From Salibacteraceae bacterium (lineage in GTDB: Bacteria > Bacteroidota > Bacteroidia > Flavobacteriales_G > Salibacteraceae), in NCBI GenBank assembly GCA_018401875.1, contig JAGYJZ010000002.1:202806-266805 (forward strand): 64,000 nt of DNA. The letters run 5' to 3'. Shown here in pieces: positions 10,953 to 20,870 of this stretch (the first letter of the stretch is position 1; each line of letters starts with the position of its first letter). The notes under the pieces are model-generated. The model did no database searches. It saw nothing but the letters and a program-made list of their open reading frames with translations, and was not told the origin of the DNA. Both the position numbers and the translations under genes were made by a program.

Positions 10953-11222
10953 TTACCAGCTTGCTTTTGATACTCCAGGAATCAACCCTTGATTCGCCAT
11001 TTCACGGAACAACACTCTTGATATACCAAATTGACGCATATAACCTCTTGGTCGACCAGTCAATTGACATCTATTGTGCAGTCTCACAGCAGAGGAGTTT
11101 TTTGGAAGTTTTTGCAACTCTTCCCACTTTCCTTCTGCTTTTAATTGAGCGCGCTTTTCTGCATATCTATCAACCATTTGTTGACGTTTGCGCTCTCTGG
11201 CTTTCATTGATTCCTTTGCCAT
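10953..11222 (-). CDS. rpsN: 30S ribosomal protein S14 (uS14), zinc-free form
   Basis: 89 residues. [24 protein letters not shown] followed by the conserved [18 protein letters not shown]. Only one Cys remains in the place of the CxxC...CxxC zinc ribbon and the protein is of the intermediate-to-long class, so it does not bind zinc by this motif. Four bases after rplE. Confidence 0.96.
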   Translation of the reverse strand: MAKESMKARERKRQQMVDRYAEKRAQLKAEGKWEELQKLPKNSSAVRLHNRCQLTGRPRGYMRQFGISRVLFREMANQGLIPGVSKASW

Positions 11223-11225
11223 AAC

Positions 11226-11777
11226 TTATTTTTTGAATGGTAATCCAAATGCTTTTAATAATTCAAAACCTTCTTCGTCAGTGTTGGCTGATGTCACAAA
11301 CGTGATATCCATTCCTGTCACTCTAACGATCTTATCAATATCTATTTCTGGGAAGATGATTTGTTCAGTAATTCCCAAGTTGTAATTTCCTCTTTTGTCG
11401 AATCCTTTCGGGTTGATTCCTCTAAAGTCTCTGGTACGCGGTAATGAAACAGAAATAAACCTGTCTAAAAATTCGTACATCATGTCGCCTCTCAAGGTAA
11501 CTTTCGCTCCAATAGGCATTCCTTTTCTCAACTTGAAGTTTGAAATGTCCTTCTTAGCGTAAGTGGCAATTGCTTTCTGACCAGAAATCAAGCCCATTTC
11601 TTGAACCGCACTTTCGATCACTTTCTTATCGGCTGTAGCGTCACCAAGTCCTTGGTTTAAAACTATTTTCTGAAGTCTAGGCACTTGCATTACGCTGCTG
11701 TACTGAAACTTTTCTTTTAGAGCACCAACGATTTCTTCGTTGTACTGCTTCTTTAATCGTGGCGTGTATTCACTCAT
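11226..11777 (-). CDS. rplE: 50S ribosomal protein L5 (uL5)
   Basis: 5S rRNA binder and bridge protein. 183 residues; [35 protein letters not shown] and the [20 protein letters not shown] region are diagnostic. Overlaps rplX by 4 bases (ATGA), indicating translational coupling. Confidence 0.98.
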   Translation of the reverse strand: MSEYTPRLKKQYNEEIVGALKEKFQYSSVMQVPRLQKIVLNQGLGDATADKKVIESAVQEMGLISGQKAIATYAKKDISNFKLRKGMPIGAKVTLRGDMMYEFLDRFISVSLPRTRDFRGINPKGFDKRGNYNLGITEQIIFPEIDIDKIVRVTGMDITFVTSANTDEEGFELLKAFGLPFKK

Positions 11778-12097
11778 TTGATTACCTCCCCTGATCTTTT
11801 AGAATATCTAACTTTTACTCCTGCTTCATCTACTTTTCTACCTATTCTGCATGGCTTGCCATCTTTAGGATCAGCATGCAACAGGTTTGAAATATGAATA
11901 GGACCTTCTTTTTTTACGATGCCACCATCAGGATTTGCTGCGCTTGGCTTTGAGTGAACTGAAATCATATTCAATCCTTCTACCAACGCGCGCATTTTCT
12001 CACGGTTTACTTCAAGCACTCTGCCACTCTTTCCCTTTTCATTACCGGAAATAACCACTACTTGATCACCTTTTTTTATGTGCAATTTCTTTTGCAT
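11774..12097 (-). CDS. rplX: 50S ribosomal protein L24 (uL24)
   Basis: Assembly initiator for 50S, near the exit tunnel. 107 residues with the KOW motif ([21 protein letters not shown]) and the Bacteroidota-type middle region [20 protein letters not shown]-like sequence; normal length. Stop overlaps the rplE start. Confidence 0.97.
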   Translation of the reverse strand: MQKKLHIKKGDQVVVISGNEKGKSGRVLEVNREKMRALVEGLNMISVHSKPSAANPDGGIVKKEGPIHISNLLHADPKDGKPCRIGRKVDEAGVKVRYSKRSGEVIK

Positions 12098-12109
12098 TTC
12101 TTCTCTTTT

Positions 12110-12478
12110 TTAAAGCACCTCAGGGGCCAACGAAACGATTTTCATGAACTGTTTTTCACGCAATTCTCTTGCCACTGGGCCAAAAATTCGTGTTCCTCTC
12201 ATTTCTCCTCCTTGATTCAAAAGAACTACAGCATTCTCATCAAATCGGATATAAGAACCATCATTGCGTCTTACTTCCTTTCTGGTTCGAACAACAACAG
12301 CTCGGCTTACTGCGCCTTTTTTAATATTTCCTGAAGGCATTGCTTCCTTCACGGAAACAACCACGGTATCACCGATACTTGCGTACCTTCTTTTCGTTCC
12401 TCCAAGTACCCGAATACACAAAACCTCTTTGGCTCCGCTATTATCGGCAACTTTCATTCGTGACTCCTGCTGTAACAT
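12110..12478 (-). CDS. rplN: 50S ribosomal protein L14 (uL14)
   Basis: 122 residues, the exact family length. [27 protein letters not shown] and the C-terminal [20 protein letters not shown] are canonical. Nine bases after rpsQ. The 165-residue plus-strand ORF (12264-12761) that covers this gene is an antisense shadow. Confidence 0.98.
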   Translation of the reverse strand: MLQQESRMKVADNSGAKEVLCIRVLGGTKRRYASIGDTVVVSVKEAMPSGNIKKGAVSRAVVVRTRKEVRRNDGSYIRFDENAVVLLNQGGEMRGTRIFGPVARELREKQFMKIVSLAPEVL

Positions 12479-12487
12479 CTTTAAATC

Positions 12488-12745
12488 TTATTTAGCTTTT
12501 TCTACAATCTCAACTAATCTCCAGCGCTTTCGCTTGCTGAGCGGACGAATCTCCATGATGCGAACTGAGTCACCAATTCCACATTCGTTCTTGTCATCGT
12601 GTGCCATAAACTTCTTAGACACATTCACGAATTTCCCGTATTTCGGGTGCATCGTTTTACGCGATACTGTAACCACGATAGACTTGTCCATCTTGTTACT
12701 GGTAACCACACCAATTCGCTCTTTTCTTAAATTTCTTTCTGACAT
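12488..12745 (-). CDS. rpsQ: 30S ribosomal protein S17 (uS17)
   Basis: 85 residues, OB fold, early 16S binder. [21 protein letters not shown] and the [21 protein letters not shown] stretch are diagnostic. Six bases separate it from rpmC. Confidence 0.98.
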   Translation of the reverse strand: MSERNLRKERIGVVTSNKMDKSIVVTVSRKTMHPKYGKFVNVSKKFMAHDDKNECGIGDSVRIMEIRPLSKRKRWRLVEIVEKAK

Positions 12746-12751
12746 GATATC

Positions 12752-12952
12752 TTATTGTTGAGCTTCTTTAGACCTTTTAGTCAATTCGGTCAGAAGTCTT
12801 GAAACATCTTTTCTTTTCTCTTTCAAAACCATTGGATTTTCCAAAGGTGAAATTGCATGCTGCATTTTCAATTTTGACACGCTTTCTCTTTCATTAAGTA
12901 AAGCATCCTGAACTTCTTCAGTGGTCATTTCTCGTATTACTGATGACTTCAT
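12752..12952 (-). CDS. rpmC: 50S ribosomal protein L29 (uL29)
   Basis: 66 residues forming the usual helical hairpin near the tunnel exit, where signal recognition particle and trigger factor dock. Recognised by REMTTEEVQDALLNERESVSKLKMQ and the LKEKRKDVSRLLTEL end, and by its position between rplP and rpsQ. Confidence 0.95.
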   Translation of the reverse strand: MKSSVIREMTTEEVQDALLNERESVSKLKMQHAISPLENPMVLKEKRKDVSRLLTELTKRSKEAQQ

Positions 12953-12958
12953 GGCCTC

Positions 12959-13384
12959 TTAGTTATTTTCGGTATAATCTCTTCGAACAACAAACTTTGT
13001 TACCAGAGGAAGTTTCTGTGCAGCAAGTCTTAATGCTTCGCGTCCAACTTCTAGTGACACTCCTTCGATTTCAAAAAGAACTCTTCCTGGTTCAATTTTA
13101 GCAGCCCAATGGTCAAGAGCACCTTTACCCTTACCCATACGTACTTCTGCTGGTTTCTTCGTAATTGGCGTATCTGGAAATATTCTAATCCAAACCTGTC
13201 CTTCACGCTTCATGAAACGTGTAACAGCTATACGAGCAGCTTCAATTTGTCTTGAAGTCAAACGACCTGTATCCAATGATTTGATACCAAAAGTTCCAAA
13301 AGCCAATTGGTTTCCGCGTTGTGCGTTGCCCTTAATTCGGCCCTTTTGCTGCTTACGATATTTTGTTTTTCTAGGTGATAACAT
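12959..13384 (-). CDS. rplP: 50S ribosomal protein L16 (uL16)
   Basis: 141 residues; organises the A-site tRNA acceptor region of the 50[33 protein letters not shown]-like region and [19 protein letters not shown] (with the usual Arg-rich loop) are conserved. Fourteen bases after rpsC. Confidence 0.98.
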   Translation of the reverse strand: MLSPRKTKYRKQQKGRIKGNAQRGNQLAFGTFGIKSLDTGRLTSRQIEAARIAVTRFMKREGQVWIRIFPDTPITKKPAEVRMGKGKGALDHWAAKIEPGRVLFEIEGVSLEVGREALRLAAQKLPLVTKFVVRRDYTENN

Positions 13385-13397
13385 CTCTCAAATCATT

Positions 13398-14150
13398 TTA
13401 TGAATTAGACTTCCTTCTTCCTCCGCCTCTTGGACCCGATGGCTTGCCACTTGGGTTGCCTCCGCCTCCTGTTCCTCCACCTTTATTTGGGGTACCAGAA
13501 CCAACAGTTGTGCTCAAATCTCTTTTACCGTATACTTCACCCTTACAAATCCAAACCTTTATGCCAATCTTACCATAGGTAGTTTGAGCTTCTGCCAGTG
13601 CGTAATCAATCTCAGCTCTAAAGGTGTGAAGCGGTGTTCTACCATCTTTGTATTGTTCGGTTCGTGCCATTTCAGCTCCGTTCAATCTTCCGCTCACCAT
13701 CACCTTAATTCCTTCAGCTCCCATTCTCATGGTTGAAGCGATCGACATCTTAGCAGCTCTTCTAAATGAAATTCTACCTTCGATTTGTCTGGCGATAGAA
13801 TCTGCAACGAGTTTGGCATCAAGCTCAGGACGCTTGATCTCGTAAATATTAATTTGAACTTCCTTTTTCGTAAGTTTCTTTAGTTCCTCTTTCAACTTAT
13901 CAACTTCCTGACCGCCTTTACCAATAATGATACCTGGACGTGCTGTATTGATTGTAACAGAAACAAGCTTTAATGTTCTTGCGATAACAATATGCGAAAC
14001 GCTAGCGTTCTTTAGACGGGCGTAAACATATTCGCGAATTTTGTGATCCTCGACCAACTTGTCAGCGAATTTCTTTCCACCATACCACTGAGAATCCCAT
14101 CCTCTGATGAAGCCCAGTCTGTTGCCGATTGGATTAGTTTTCTGTCCCAT
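13398..14150 (-). CDS. rpsC: 30S ribosomal protein S3 (uS3) with Gly/Pro-rich tail
   Basis: mRNA-entry helicase protein of the 30S head. 250 residues: KH domain ([18 protein letters not shown]-type GxxG loop) and C-terminal domain ([18 protein letters not shown]). The last 30 residues form a disordered Gly/Pro/Ser/Arg tail ([20 protein letters not shown]). E. coli S3 has a different, shorter tail. The start codon overlaps the rplV stop by one base. Confidence 0.97.
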   Translation of the reverse strand: MGQKTNPIGNRLGFIRGWDSQWYGGKKFADKLVEDHKIREYVYARLKNASVSHIVIARTLKLVSVTINTARPGIIIGKGGQEVDKLKEELKKLTKKEVQINIYEIKRPELDAKLVADSIARQIEGRISFRRAAKMSIASTMRMGAEGIKVMVSGRLNGAEMARTEQYKDGRTPLHTFRAEIDYALAEAQTTYGKIGIKVWICKGEVYGKRDLSTTVGSGTPNKGGGTGGGGNPSGKPSGPRGGGRRKSNS

Positions 14151-14599
14151 TAAGCTACTGTTTCTTTTGTTTCTTTTGAAGTTTCTTTTTTGCTTGGTGC
14201 AGCAGCCTCTGTAGCGGCTCCCAAAACCAAAGTCACATGGTTCGAACGCTTGCGCACTCTGAACGCCCTGCCTTGTGGGGCTGGTTGAATTCTCTTCAAC
14301 ACACGACCTCCATCAACTGAGATTTCTTTTATAAAAAGATCTGCATCTTCCCAACGCTCTCCGGACTTCTGCTCGAAGTTTGAGATGGCTGAACGCAAAA
14401 GCTTTTCTAAATCTCGCGCAGCGTGCTTCTTTGTGAACTGTAATACTGCTGACGCTTTTGTAACATCCATTCCTCTCACCAAATCAGCGACTAGTCGCAT
14501 TTTACGTGGTGACGTAGGACAGTTACGAAGGCTCGCCATATATTGCGTTTTGCGCGCTTCGCGTATGTTAGTGGCCATATTAGACTTTCGACTCCCCAT
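14150..14599 (-). CDS. rplV: 50S ribosomal protein L22 (uL22)
   Basis: Lines the exit tunnel and contacts all 23S domains. 149 residues; [21 protein letters not shown] and the beta-hairpin region [24 protein letters not shown] are intact. The start at 14599 (MGSRKSNMA...) matches the longer N-terminus known in flavobacterial L22; an internal ATG seven codons on is possible. The C-terminus has a Lys/Glu/Thr-rich tail of about 20 residues. Confidence 0.96.
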   Translation of the reverse strand: MGSRKSNMATNIREARKTQYMASLRNCPTSPRKMRLVADLVRGMDVTKASAVLQFTKKHAARDLEKLLRSAISNFEQKSGERWEDADLFIKEISVDGGRVLKRIQPAPQGRAFRVRKRSNHVTLVLGAATEAAAPSKKETSKETKETVA

Positions 14600-14611
14600 G
14601 ACTTATATCAA

Positions 14612-14887
14612 TTACTTTTTACCTTTTTTGCTACCTGAGTGACCACGGAAGTTCCTTGTAGGAGCAAACTCTCCCAACTTATGACCTACCATGTTCTCTG
14701 TTACAAAAACAGGAATGAATTTATTTCCATTATGCACAGCGATCGTCAACCCAACAAAATCTGGGGTGATCATCGATGCTCTGCTCCAAGTTTTGATCAC
14801 GCTCTTCTTATTAGCAGCTTGTGAATCATCAACTCTTTTTTGGAGCTTGTAGTGAACGAATGGCGGTTTTTTAAGTGATCTACTCAT
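14612..14887 (-). CDS. rpsS: 30S ribosomal protein S19 (uS19)
   Basis: 30S head protein. 91 residues: [41 protein letters not shown] and [19 protein letters not shown] are all canonical. Seven bases after rplB. Confidence 0.98.
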   Translation of the reverse strand: MSRSLKKPPFVHYKLQKRVDDSQAANKKSVIKTWSRASMITPDFVGLTIAVHNGNKFIPVFVTENMVGHKLGEFAPTRNFRGHSGSKKGKK

Positions 14888-14894
14888 GCCTTAA

Positions 14895-15719
14895 TTATTT
14901 CTTTCTTTTCTCTACGATAAACTTATTCGAAGACTTAGTCTTAGACCTTGTCTTATACCCTTTTGAAGGAAGACCTTTTCTTGATCTTGGATGCCCTCCT
15001 GAAGATCGGCCCTCACCACCACCCATTGGGTGATCTACTGGGTTCATTGCAACACCACGCACTCTTGGACGTCTACCTAACCATCTACTCTTACCAGCTT
15101 TTCCGCTTCTTTCCAACGAATGGTCAGAGTTAGAAACTGTGCCAACAGTTGCCATACATGTAAGTAAGACCATTCTTACTTCACCACTTGGCAATTTGAT
15201 AACTGCGTACTTACCTTCCTTTGCTGTCAACTGACCGTAAGTTCCAGCGCTTCTTGCCATCTTACCCCCTTGCCGAGGACTCAACTCAATGTTGTGAACG
15301 ATGGTACCCAAAGGCACTGTTTTTAAGTAAAGTGCATTTCCAATCTCTGGAGCTGCAGTTTCTCCACTAATAACTTGCTGTCCAACTTGAATTCCAGTAG
15401 GAGCAATAATGTATCTCTTTTCACCATCAGCGTATTCCAAAAGAGCAATTCGTGCATTTCGATTTGGATCATACTCTACAGTTTTCACTGTAGCAGCCAC
15501 ATCGTGCTTATCTCTTTTGAAGTCGATTACTCGGTATCTTCTTTTATGACCACCACCGCGATTACGCATGGTCATCTTTCCGGTATTATTTCTACCACCA
15601 GACTTCTTGATCGGAGCCAATAAACTTCTTTCCGGAGTGTCAGTTGTGACTACTTCGAATTTACTAACGACTTTGTGTCGTTGTCCTGGTGTTATTGGAT
15701 TTAACTTTCTTACTGCCAT
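14895..15719 (-). CDS. rplB: 50S ribosomal protein L2 (uL2)
   Basis: 274 residues. Needed for peptidyl transferase assembly. [21 protein letters not shown], the SGRNN-type [19 protein letters not shown] segment and the catalytic-centre loop [20 protein letters not shown] with its conserved His are intact. Confidence 0.98.
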   Translation of the reverse strand: MAVRKLNPITPGQRHKVVSKFEVVTTDTPERSLLAPIKKSGGRNNTGKMTMRNRGGGHKRRYRVIDFKRDKHDVAATVKTVEYDPNRNARIALLEYADGEKRYIIAPTGIQVGQQVISGETAAPEIGNALYLKTVPLGTIVHNIELSPRQGGKMARSAGTYGQLTAKEGKYAVIKLPSGEVRMVLLTCMATVGTVSNSDHSLERSGKAGKSRWLGRRPRVRGVAMNPVDHPMGGGEGRSSGGHPRSRKGLPSKGYKTRSKTKSSNKFIVEKRKK

Positions 15720-15732
15720 TACTCCTCAGTTC

Positions 15733-16023
15733 TTAAATGTTTGCGTAGAAATCAATTACATCTCCGTCAGCAACTGTTACGATTGCCTTCTTGAAGTGAT
15801 TCGTTCTTCCGTCTAAAATTGCAGACTTGGTGAATCTCTTCTTCGACTTACCTGCGTAAATCATCGTATTGATTGATGTAACAGATACGTTGTATTGTCC
15901 TTCAATCGCCTTACGGATTTCGATCTTATTTGCTTTGCGATTCACAATGAAACCGTACTGATTGCGCTTCTCGCTTAAATCAGTCATTTTTTCAGTGATC
16001 AGTGGCTTAATTAATACGCTCAT
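15733..16023 (-). CDS. rplW: 50S ribosomal protein L23 (uL23)
   Basis: Exit-tunnel protein that docks trigger factor and SRP. 96 residues: LIKPLITEKMTDLSEKRNQYGF and the ANKIEIRKAIEGQYNVSVTSINT segment identify it. Three bases before it ends rplD. Confidence 0.97.
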   Translation of the reverse strand: MSVLIKPLITEKMTDLSEKRNQYGFIVNRKANKIEIRKAIEGQYNVSVTSINTMIYAGKSKKRFTKSAILDGRTNHFKKAIVTVADGDVIDFYANI

Positions 16024-16025
16024 GT

Positions 16026-16655
16026 CTATTTACTTAAAACTTCATTGATCTTACCTAAAGCACTCTCACAAAACACCAACACATTGGCGTTCATGATATC
16101 GTATGTATTGAGATTCGCAGCAGTAACCACTTTGGCTTTGCTGATGTTTCTCGCACTCAACACTACATTTGAATTCACTTCTGAAGTGACAAATAGTGCT
16201 TTATTACCGACCAACTCAAGGTTCTTAATTAACGAAAGAAACTCTTTTGTTTTTGGCGACTCCATCGTAAGGTCTTCAAGAACTCTTACGTTCTTGTTTT
16301 GAGCCTTTAGTGAAAGAGCTGACATACGAGCTAATCTCTTTACTTTTTTATTCAATTTGAAACCATAATCTCTCGGTTCTGGTCCAAAAGCGCGACCTCC
16401 ACCAACAAACACTGGACTCTTTATGCTACCAGCTCTGGCGGTACCAGTTCCTTTCTGGCGCTTAATCTTTCTTGTAGAATATGAAACCTCAGCTCTTTGC
16501 TTTGACTTGTGCGTTCCTTGGCGCTGATTTGCCAGGTATAATTTCACATCAAGATAGATCGAATGCTCATTTGGTTCAACACCAAAGACATCTTTATCTA
16601 GCTTCACCTTTTTACCAGTTTCTTTGCCCGCTGTGTTCAGTACTGCTAATTCCAT
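16026..16655 (-). CDS. rplD: 50S ribosomal protein L4 (uL4)
   Basis: 209 residues. The long loop that lines the exit tunnel is visible (KQRAEVSYSTRKIKRQKGTG then ARAGSIKSPVFVGGGRAFGP). L4 is also the S10 operon repressor in E. coli; no equivalent leader is recognised here. Its first base coincides with the last base of the rplC stop, so the two are coupled. Confidence 0.97.
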   Translation of the reverse strand: MELAVLNTAGKETGKKVKLDKDVFGVEPNEHSIYLDVKLYLANQRQGTHKSKQRAEVSYSTRKIKRQKGTGTARAGSIKSPVFVGGGRAFGPEPRDYGFKLNKKVKRLARMSALSLKAQNKNVRVLEDLTMESPKTKEFLSLIKNLELVGNKALFVTSEVNSNVVLSARNISKAKVVTAANLNTYDIMNANVLVFCESALGKINEVLSK

Positions 16656-17272
16656 TATTTCTCAATTATAACGTATGAACCTTTAGTTCCAGGAACAGCT
16701 CCTTTAACCAAAACCACATTCTTGTCTGCTAAAATCTTAACTATTTGTAGGTTGATCATTTTAACACGATCACCACCCATTCTTCCTGCCATGCGCATTC
16801 CTTTGAATACACGTGATGGTGTAGAACAAGCTCCAATAGAACCTGGGGCTCTAAGTCTGTTGTGCTGACCATGCGTAGCATCACCAACTCCTGCAAAACC
16901 GTGTCTCTTAACAACACCCTGGAAACCTTTTCCCTTAGATGTTCCTACAACGTCAACAAACTCACCTTCTTCGAAGATGCTTACGTCAACTGACTCACCA
17001 ATTTTCTGCTCACCAGACCAATCGCGAAACTCCATAACCTTTCTTTTTGGAGAGGTTTCAGCTTTTGCGAAATGGCCCATTTGACCTTTGGTAGAGTGCT
17101 TTTCTGATATATCATCAAATGACAACTGACACGCAGTGTAGCCATCTGTATCTTGCGTCTTAACCTGCGTCACAACGCAAGGTCCTGCTTCGATCACAGT
17201 ACAAGGAATGTTTTTACCGTCTTCGCTAAAAACGCTCGTCATTCCAACTTTTTTTCCAATTATTCCTAACAT
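16655..17272 (-). CDS. rplC: 50S ribosomal protein L3 (uL3)
   Basis: 205 residues; 50S assembly initiator. [28 protein letters not shown] at the N-terminus and the loop [29 protein letters not shown] (including the Gln methylated by PrmB in other bacteria) are conserved. Confidence 0.97.
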   Translation of the reverse strand: MLGIIGKKVGMTSVFSEDGKNIPCTVIEAGPCVVTQVKTQDTDGYTACQLSFDDISEKHSTKGQMGHFAKAETSPKRKVMEFRDWSGEQKIGESVDVSIFEEGEFVDVVGTSKGKGFQGVVKRHGFAGVGDATHGQHNRLRAPGSIGACSTPSRVFKGMRMAGRMGGDRVKMINLQIVKILADKNVVLVKGAVPGTKGSYVIIEK

Positions 17273-17293
17273 AACTCTAAGCTTTTCTAGCGA

Positions 17294-17599
17294 TTACACT
17301 TTAATTTCAACATCAACACCACTTGGAAGCTCAAGGCCCATAAGTGCATCGATGGTTTTTGATGAACTACTGTAAATATCCATCAAACGCTTGTAGCTGG
17401 ATAATTGGAACTGCTCACGTGCCTTTTTATTTACGTGAGGAGATCTGAGTACCGTATAAATCTGCTTTTGCGTGGGCAGAGGAATCGGTCCACTTACAAC
17501 AGCTCCGGTAGTCTTCACTGTCTTCACGATCTTCTCAGCTGACTTGTCAACTAAGTTGTGGTCGTAGGACTTTAATTTGATTCTGATTCGTTGCGCCAT
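17294..17599 (-). CDS. rpsJ: 30S ribosomal protein S10 (uS10)
   Basis: 101 residues; head protein and NusG/antitermination partner. [25 protein letters not shown] and the [20 protein letters not shown] signature are diagnostic. It follows fusA directly (13 bases): the tuf gene that lies here in many bacteria is absent. Confidence 0.98.
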   Translation of the reverse strand: MAQRIRIKLKSYDHNLVDKSAEKIVKTVKTTGAVVSGPIPLPTQKQIYTVLRSPHVNKKAREQFQLSSYKRLMDIYSSSSKTIDALMGLELPSGVDVEIKV

Positions 17600-17612
17600 T
17601 CTTTCTTTACTA

Positions 17613-19721
17613 TTATGCTTTTTGTAAATTTCCTTTTACTTCTGCGATTACTGCATCAGCGATATTCTTAGGACACTCAGCGAAGTGAGAGAATTCCATA
17701 GTCGATGTTGCGCGACCTGATGACATCGTTCTCAATTGAGTTACGTATCCAAACATTTCTGATAAAGGCACTTTCGCTTTGATCACTTTTGCTCCAGCTC
17801 TGTCGCCCATACCTTCAACCATACCTCTTCTGCGGTTTAGGTCTCCTACGATGTCGCCCATATTCTCCTCTGGAGTTAATGCCTCGAGCTTCATAATAGG
17901 CTCAAGAATTACTGGGTTGCACATAGGAAGCGCATTTCGATAAGCCATCTTAGCAGCCAATTCAAACGACAATTGATCCGAGTCAACTGCGTGGAATGAA
18001 CCGTCTAATAGCGTTACTTTCAAGTTATCCATTTGATAACCTGCTAGAACTCCATTTTTCATTGCTTCTCTGAATCCTTTCTCTACAGAAGGGATAAATT
18101 CCTTTGGAACGTTACCACCTTTCACCGCACTCTCAAAGATCAACCCTGGCTTTTCAGCATCCCCTGGCTCAATCTTAATTACGATGTCAGCGAACTTACC
18201 ACGTCCTCCTGATTGCTTCTTAAACACCTCGCGATGCTGAGTAGAACCAGTAATGGATTCTTTATAGTTTACTTGAGGAGCACCTTGGTTAGCCTCAACT
18301 TTAAATTCTCTTCTTAAACGGTCAACAATAATATCGAGGTGAAGCTCACCCATTCCGCTAATCACGGTTTGACCCGTCTCTTCATCGGTCTTCACTTGGA
18401 ATGTTGGATCCTCTTCAGCCAATTTAGCCAAAGCCATACCCAATTTATCAACGTCAGCTTGAGTTTTTGGCTCGATTGCTAATCCGATAACCGGTTCTGG
18501 GAAATCCATAGATTCGAGAACGATTGGGTGCTTTTCATCACAAAGCGTATCTCCCGTTTTAATATCCTTGAAACCAACTAATGCTGCGATGTCACCACAC
18601 GCCAATTCTGGGATTTGGTTTTGCTTGTTCGCGTGCATTTGGAAAATTCGAGAAATTCTTTCTTTGTTGCCTGATCGAGTGTTCAACACATAAGACCCCG
18701 CGTCAAGTTTACCTGAATAAGCGCGTGTAAAGCACAAACGACCAACAAATGGATCTGTTGCGATTTTGAAAGCCAAGGCCGCGAAAGGCTCATCCAATGA
18801 TGGCTTTCTTTTTTCTTCCTTATCAGTTTTTGGATTCACGCCAATGATGGCTTCGGTATCCATTGGCGAAGGAAGAATCTCCATTACCATGTCAAGCATT
18901 GCTTGAACTCCTTTATTTTTGAATGCTGAACCACACATCATCGGAACAACTTTTCCTGAAATGGTTGCTTCGCGCAGTGCATCAAGAATTTCACGCTCGG
19001 TAAGCGATTCTGGATCCTCGAAATATTTCTCCATCAAAGTATCGTTGAACTCCGCAACAGCTTCTAACAACTTCTCTCTGTATTCTTTAGCTTCTTCAAT
19101 AATGTCGGCAGGAATTTCAACTTCGCTAAAAGTCATTCCTTGATCATCTTCATTCCAAACAATACCCTTAAAGTTGATTAAATCAACAACACCTTTAAAA
19201 TTCTCTTCGTTACCAATCGGAATTTGAAGAGGAAGCGCATGGCTGCCTAACATCTCTTTCACCTGACGGCAAACATTCAAAAAGTCTGAACCTTGACGGT
19301 CCATTTTGTTTACAAACCCGATGCGAGGAACGTTATAATTGTTGGCCAATCTCCAATTCGTTTCAGATTGAGGTTCAACACCGTCAACGGCACTAAACAA
19401 AAACACCAAGCCATCTAAAACTCTTAGCGAACGATTTACCTCAACAGTAAAGTCAACGTGACCAGGAGTATCAATGATGTTAACGTGGTATTTATCGCCA
19501 CGGTAGTTCCAATTCAATGTTGTTGCAGCGGAAGTAATCGTAATTCCTCGCTCCTGCTCTTGCTCCATCCAGTCCATTGTAGCAGCACCATCGTGCACCT
19601 CTCCAATTTTGTGGCTCACTCCACCGTAATAAAGGATACGCTCGGTAGTCGTGGTCTTGCCTGCATCGATGTGAGCAGCGATGCCAATGTTTCTCGTGTA
19701 TGTTAAATCTCTTCTTGCCAT
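17613..19721 (-). CDS. fusA: Elongation factor G
   Basis: Translocation GTPase. 702 residues, normal. G1 [15 protein letters not shown] near residues 17-31, switch [15 protein letters not shown]4 [10 protein letters not shown], then domains II-V ([25 protein letters not shown]; the C-terminal [15 protein letters not shown]). It has the bacterial EF-G1 pattern. Encoded between rpsG and rpsJ in the str region, without tuf. Confidence 0.98.
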   Translation of the reverse strand: MARRDLTYTRNIGIAAHIDAGKTTTTERILYYGGVSHKIGEVHDGAATMDWMEQEQERGITITSAATTLNWNYRGDKYHVNIIDTPGHVDFTVEVNRSLRVLDGLVFLFSAVDGVEPQSETNWRLANNYNVPRIGFVNKMDRQGSDFLNVCRQVKEMLGSHALPLQIPIGNEENFKGVVDLINFKGIVWNEDDQGMTFSEVEIPADIIEEAKEYREKLLEAVAEFNDTLMEKYFEDPESLTEREILDALREATISGKVVPMMCGSAFKNKGVQAMLDMVMEILPSPMDTEAIIGVNPKTDKEEKRKPSLDEPFAALAFKIATDPFVGRLCFTRAYSGKLDAGSYVLNTRSGNKERISRIFQMHANKQNQIPELACGDIAALVGFKDIKTGDTLCDEKHPIVLESMDFPEPVIGLAIEPKTQADVDKLGMALAKLAEEDPTFQVKTDEETGQTVISGMGELHLDIIVDRLRREFKVEANQGAPQVNYKESITGSTQHREVFKKQSGGRGKFADIVIKIEPGDAEKPGLIFESAVKGGNVPKEFIPSVEKGFREAMKNGVLAGYQMDNLKVTLLDGSFHAVDSDQLSFELAAKMAYRNALPMCNPVILEPIMKLEALTPEENMGDIVGDLNRRRGMVEGMGDRAGAKVIKAKVPLSEMFGYVTQLRTMSSGRATSTMEFSHFAECPKNIADAVIAEVKGNLQKA

Positions 19722-19741
19722 GTCAATTCAGCGTAACCAAA

Positions 19742-20209
19742 TTAAAATCTATAATGTGCAAACGCCTTGTTTGCCTCAGCCATTCTGTGTGTATCTTCTT
19801 TCTTTTTGAAGGCGGCACCTTCTTCTTTTGAAGCTGCTATTGACTCATCCGCCAATTTCTCACCCATACTTTTACCGTTTCTCTTGGTTGAGTATTGGAT
19901 CAGCCACTTCATGCCTTGACTCAATTTTCTTGAGTTTCTAATTTCTTGAGGAATTTGAAACGTTGCTCCTCCAACTCTGCGGCTTCTCACCTCAACTTGT
20001 GGAGTTACATTTTCCAATCCTTTTTTCCACGTTTCCAAAGGATCTTCAATTCCTTTGGCCGCCATTTTATCCATGGCTTCGTAGAAAATATTGTAAGCAG
20101 TACTTTTCTTTCCGTCCTGCATTAGGTTGTTCACAAACTTAGACACCAACTCACTTTTGTAACGTGGGTCTGGAACAATGATTCGATCTTTAGCTCTTCC
20201 TTTTCTCAT
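19742..20209 (-). CDS. rpsG: 30S ribosomal protein S7 (uS7)
   Basis: 155 residues; 16S 3' domain primary binder. [37 protein letters not shown] and the C-terminal [18 protein letters not shown] are canonical. Nine bases after rpsL. Confidence 0.98.
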   Translation of the reverse strand: MRKGRAKDRIIVPDPRYKSELVSKFVNNLMQDGKKSTAYNIFYEAMDKMAAKGIEDPLETWKKGLENVTPQVEVRSRRVGGATFQIPQEIRNSRKLSQGMKWLIQYSTKRNGKSMGEKLADESIAASKEEGAAFKKKEDTHRMAEANKAFAHYRF

Positions 20210-20218
20210 GCTCGAGAA

Positions 20219-20593
20219 TTATTTCTTTGGACGCTTAGCGCCATATTTTGAACGTCTTTGCTTTCTTCCTTCGACACCTGCAGTGTCTAATGCCCCGCGA
20301 ACAACGTGGTAACGAACACCCGGCAGATCTTTAACCCTACCACCTCTCACCAACACTATCGAGTGCTCTTGAAGGTTGTGACCTTCTCCTGGTATGTAGG
20401 CATTCACTTCGTTTTGATTGGTCAACCTTACCCTTGCAACTTTACGCATCGCTGAGTTTGGCTTCTTCGGTGTAGTGGTGTACACTCGCACACATACTCC
20501 TCGTCTTTGCGGACATGAAGTCAACGCAGCCGATTTGCTGGTTTTCTTCATAGTCTGACGACCTTTTCTTACTAATTGTGATATCGTTGGCAT
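20219..20593 (-). CDS. rpsL: 30S ribosomal protein S12 (uS12)
   Basis: 124 residues, decoding-centre protein. Lys43 in [11 protein letters not shown] and Lys88 in [13 protein letters not shown], the two classic streptomycin-resistance positions, are both wild type; Asp89, which RimO methylthiolates elsewhere, is present. First gene of the superoperon, with a Bacteroidota promoter about 60 bases upstream. Confidence 0.98.
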   Translation of the reverse strand: MPTISQLVRKGRQTMKKTSKSAALTSCPQRRGVCVRVYTTTPKKPNSAMRKVARVRLTNQNEVNAYIPGEGHNLQEHSIVLVRGGRVKDLPGVRYHVVRGALDTAGVEGRKQRRSKYGAKRPKK

Positions 20594-20653
20594 TCGCTAT
20601 ATATCTATTTTCTGAGCATTAAAGACAATATTTCCCCACTAAAAAAGGGGGCG

Positions 20654-20683
20654 CAAAGGTACACGATTAAATCTTATTCACAA
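20654..20683 (-). promoter_or_regulatory. Sigma-A promoter of the ribosomal superoperon
   Basis: Minus strand: TTG (20681-20683), 19 bases, then TACCTTTG (20654-20661) followed by CGCCCCC. This is a perfect Bacteroidota -33/-7 pair. Transcription would start near 20646, leaving a leader of about 50 bases before rpsL that contains a small CCCC/GGGG hairpin. Confidence 0.8.
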
Positions 20684-20833
20684 TATGGGTCTGATTATTT
20701 TTTTTCCTCACCCCGCAATTCTTAACATTGAAAACTCAAAATCCGTTTGTTAGCAAGGGATCTGAGTATATTTTTTTTCTCATTGTTGATAAAAATGAAG
20801 CCCTTTTTCAACCATCATGATAAAGTCTAAGGG

Positions 20834-20841
20834 TAACTTTG
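20834..20841 (+). promoter_or_regulatory. Putative -7 element for the pcrA operon
   Basis: TAACTTTG matches TAnnTTTG and lies about 30 bases before the pcrA ATG. No TTG occurs at the proper distance upstream, so only half of the promoter is seen. Divergent from the rpsL promoter in a 277-base intergenic region that shows no other feature apart from T-rich runs. Confidence 0.4.
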
Positions 20842-20870
20842 ATAATTCTTTATCCTTATAAATTGTTTCA

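Noticed and set aside
12264-12761. 165-residue plus-strand ORF opposite rplN and rpsQ
   Set aside because: Antisense shadow of two canonical ribosomal genes; no family motif in its translation.
17600-17612. Expected tuf gene between fusA and rpsJ
   Set aside because: Only 13 bases separate them. Absence of tuf here is normal for Bacteroidota, so it is not reported as a deletion.
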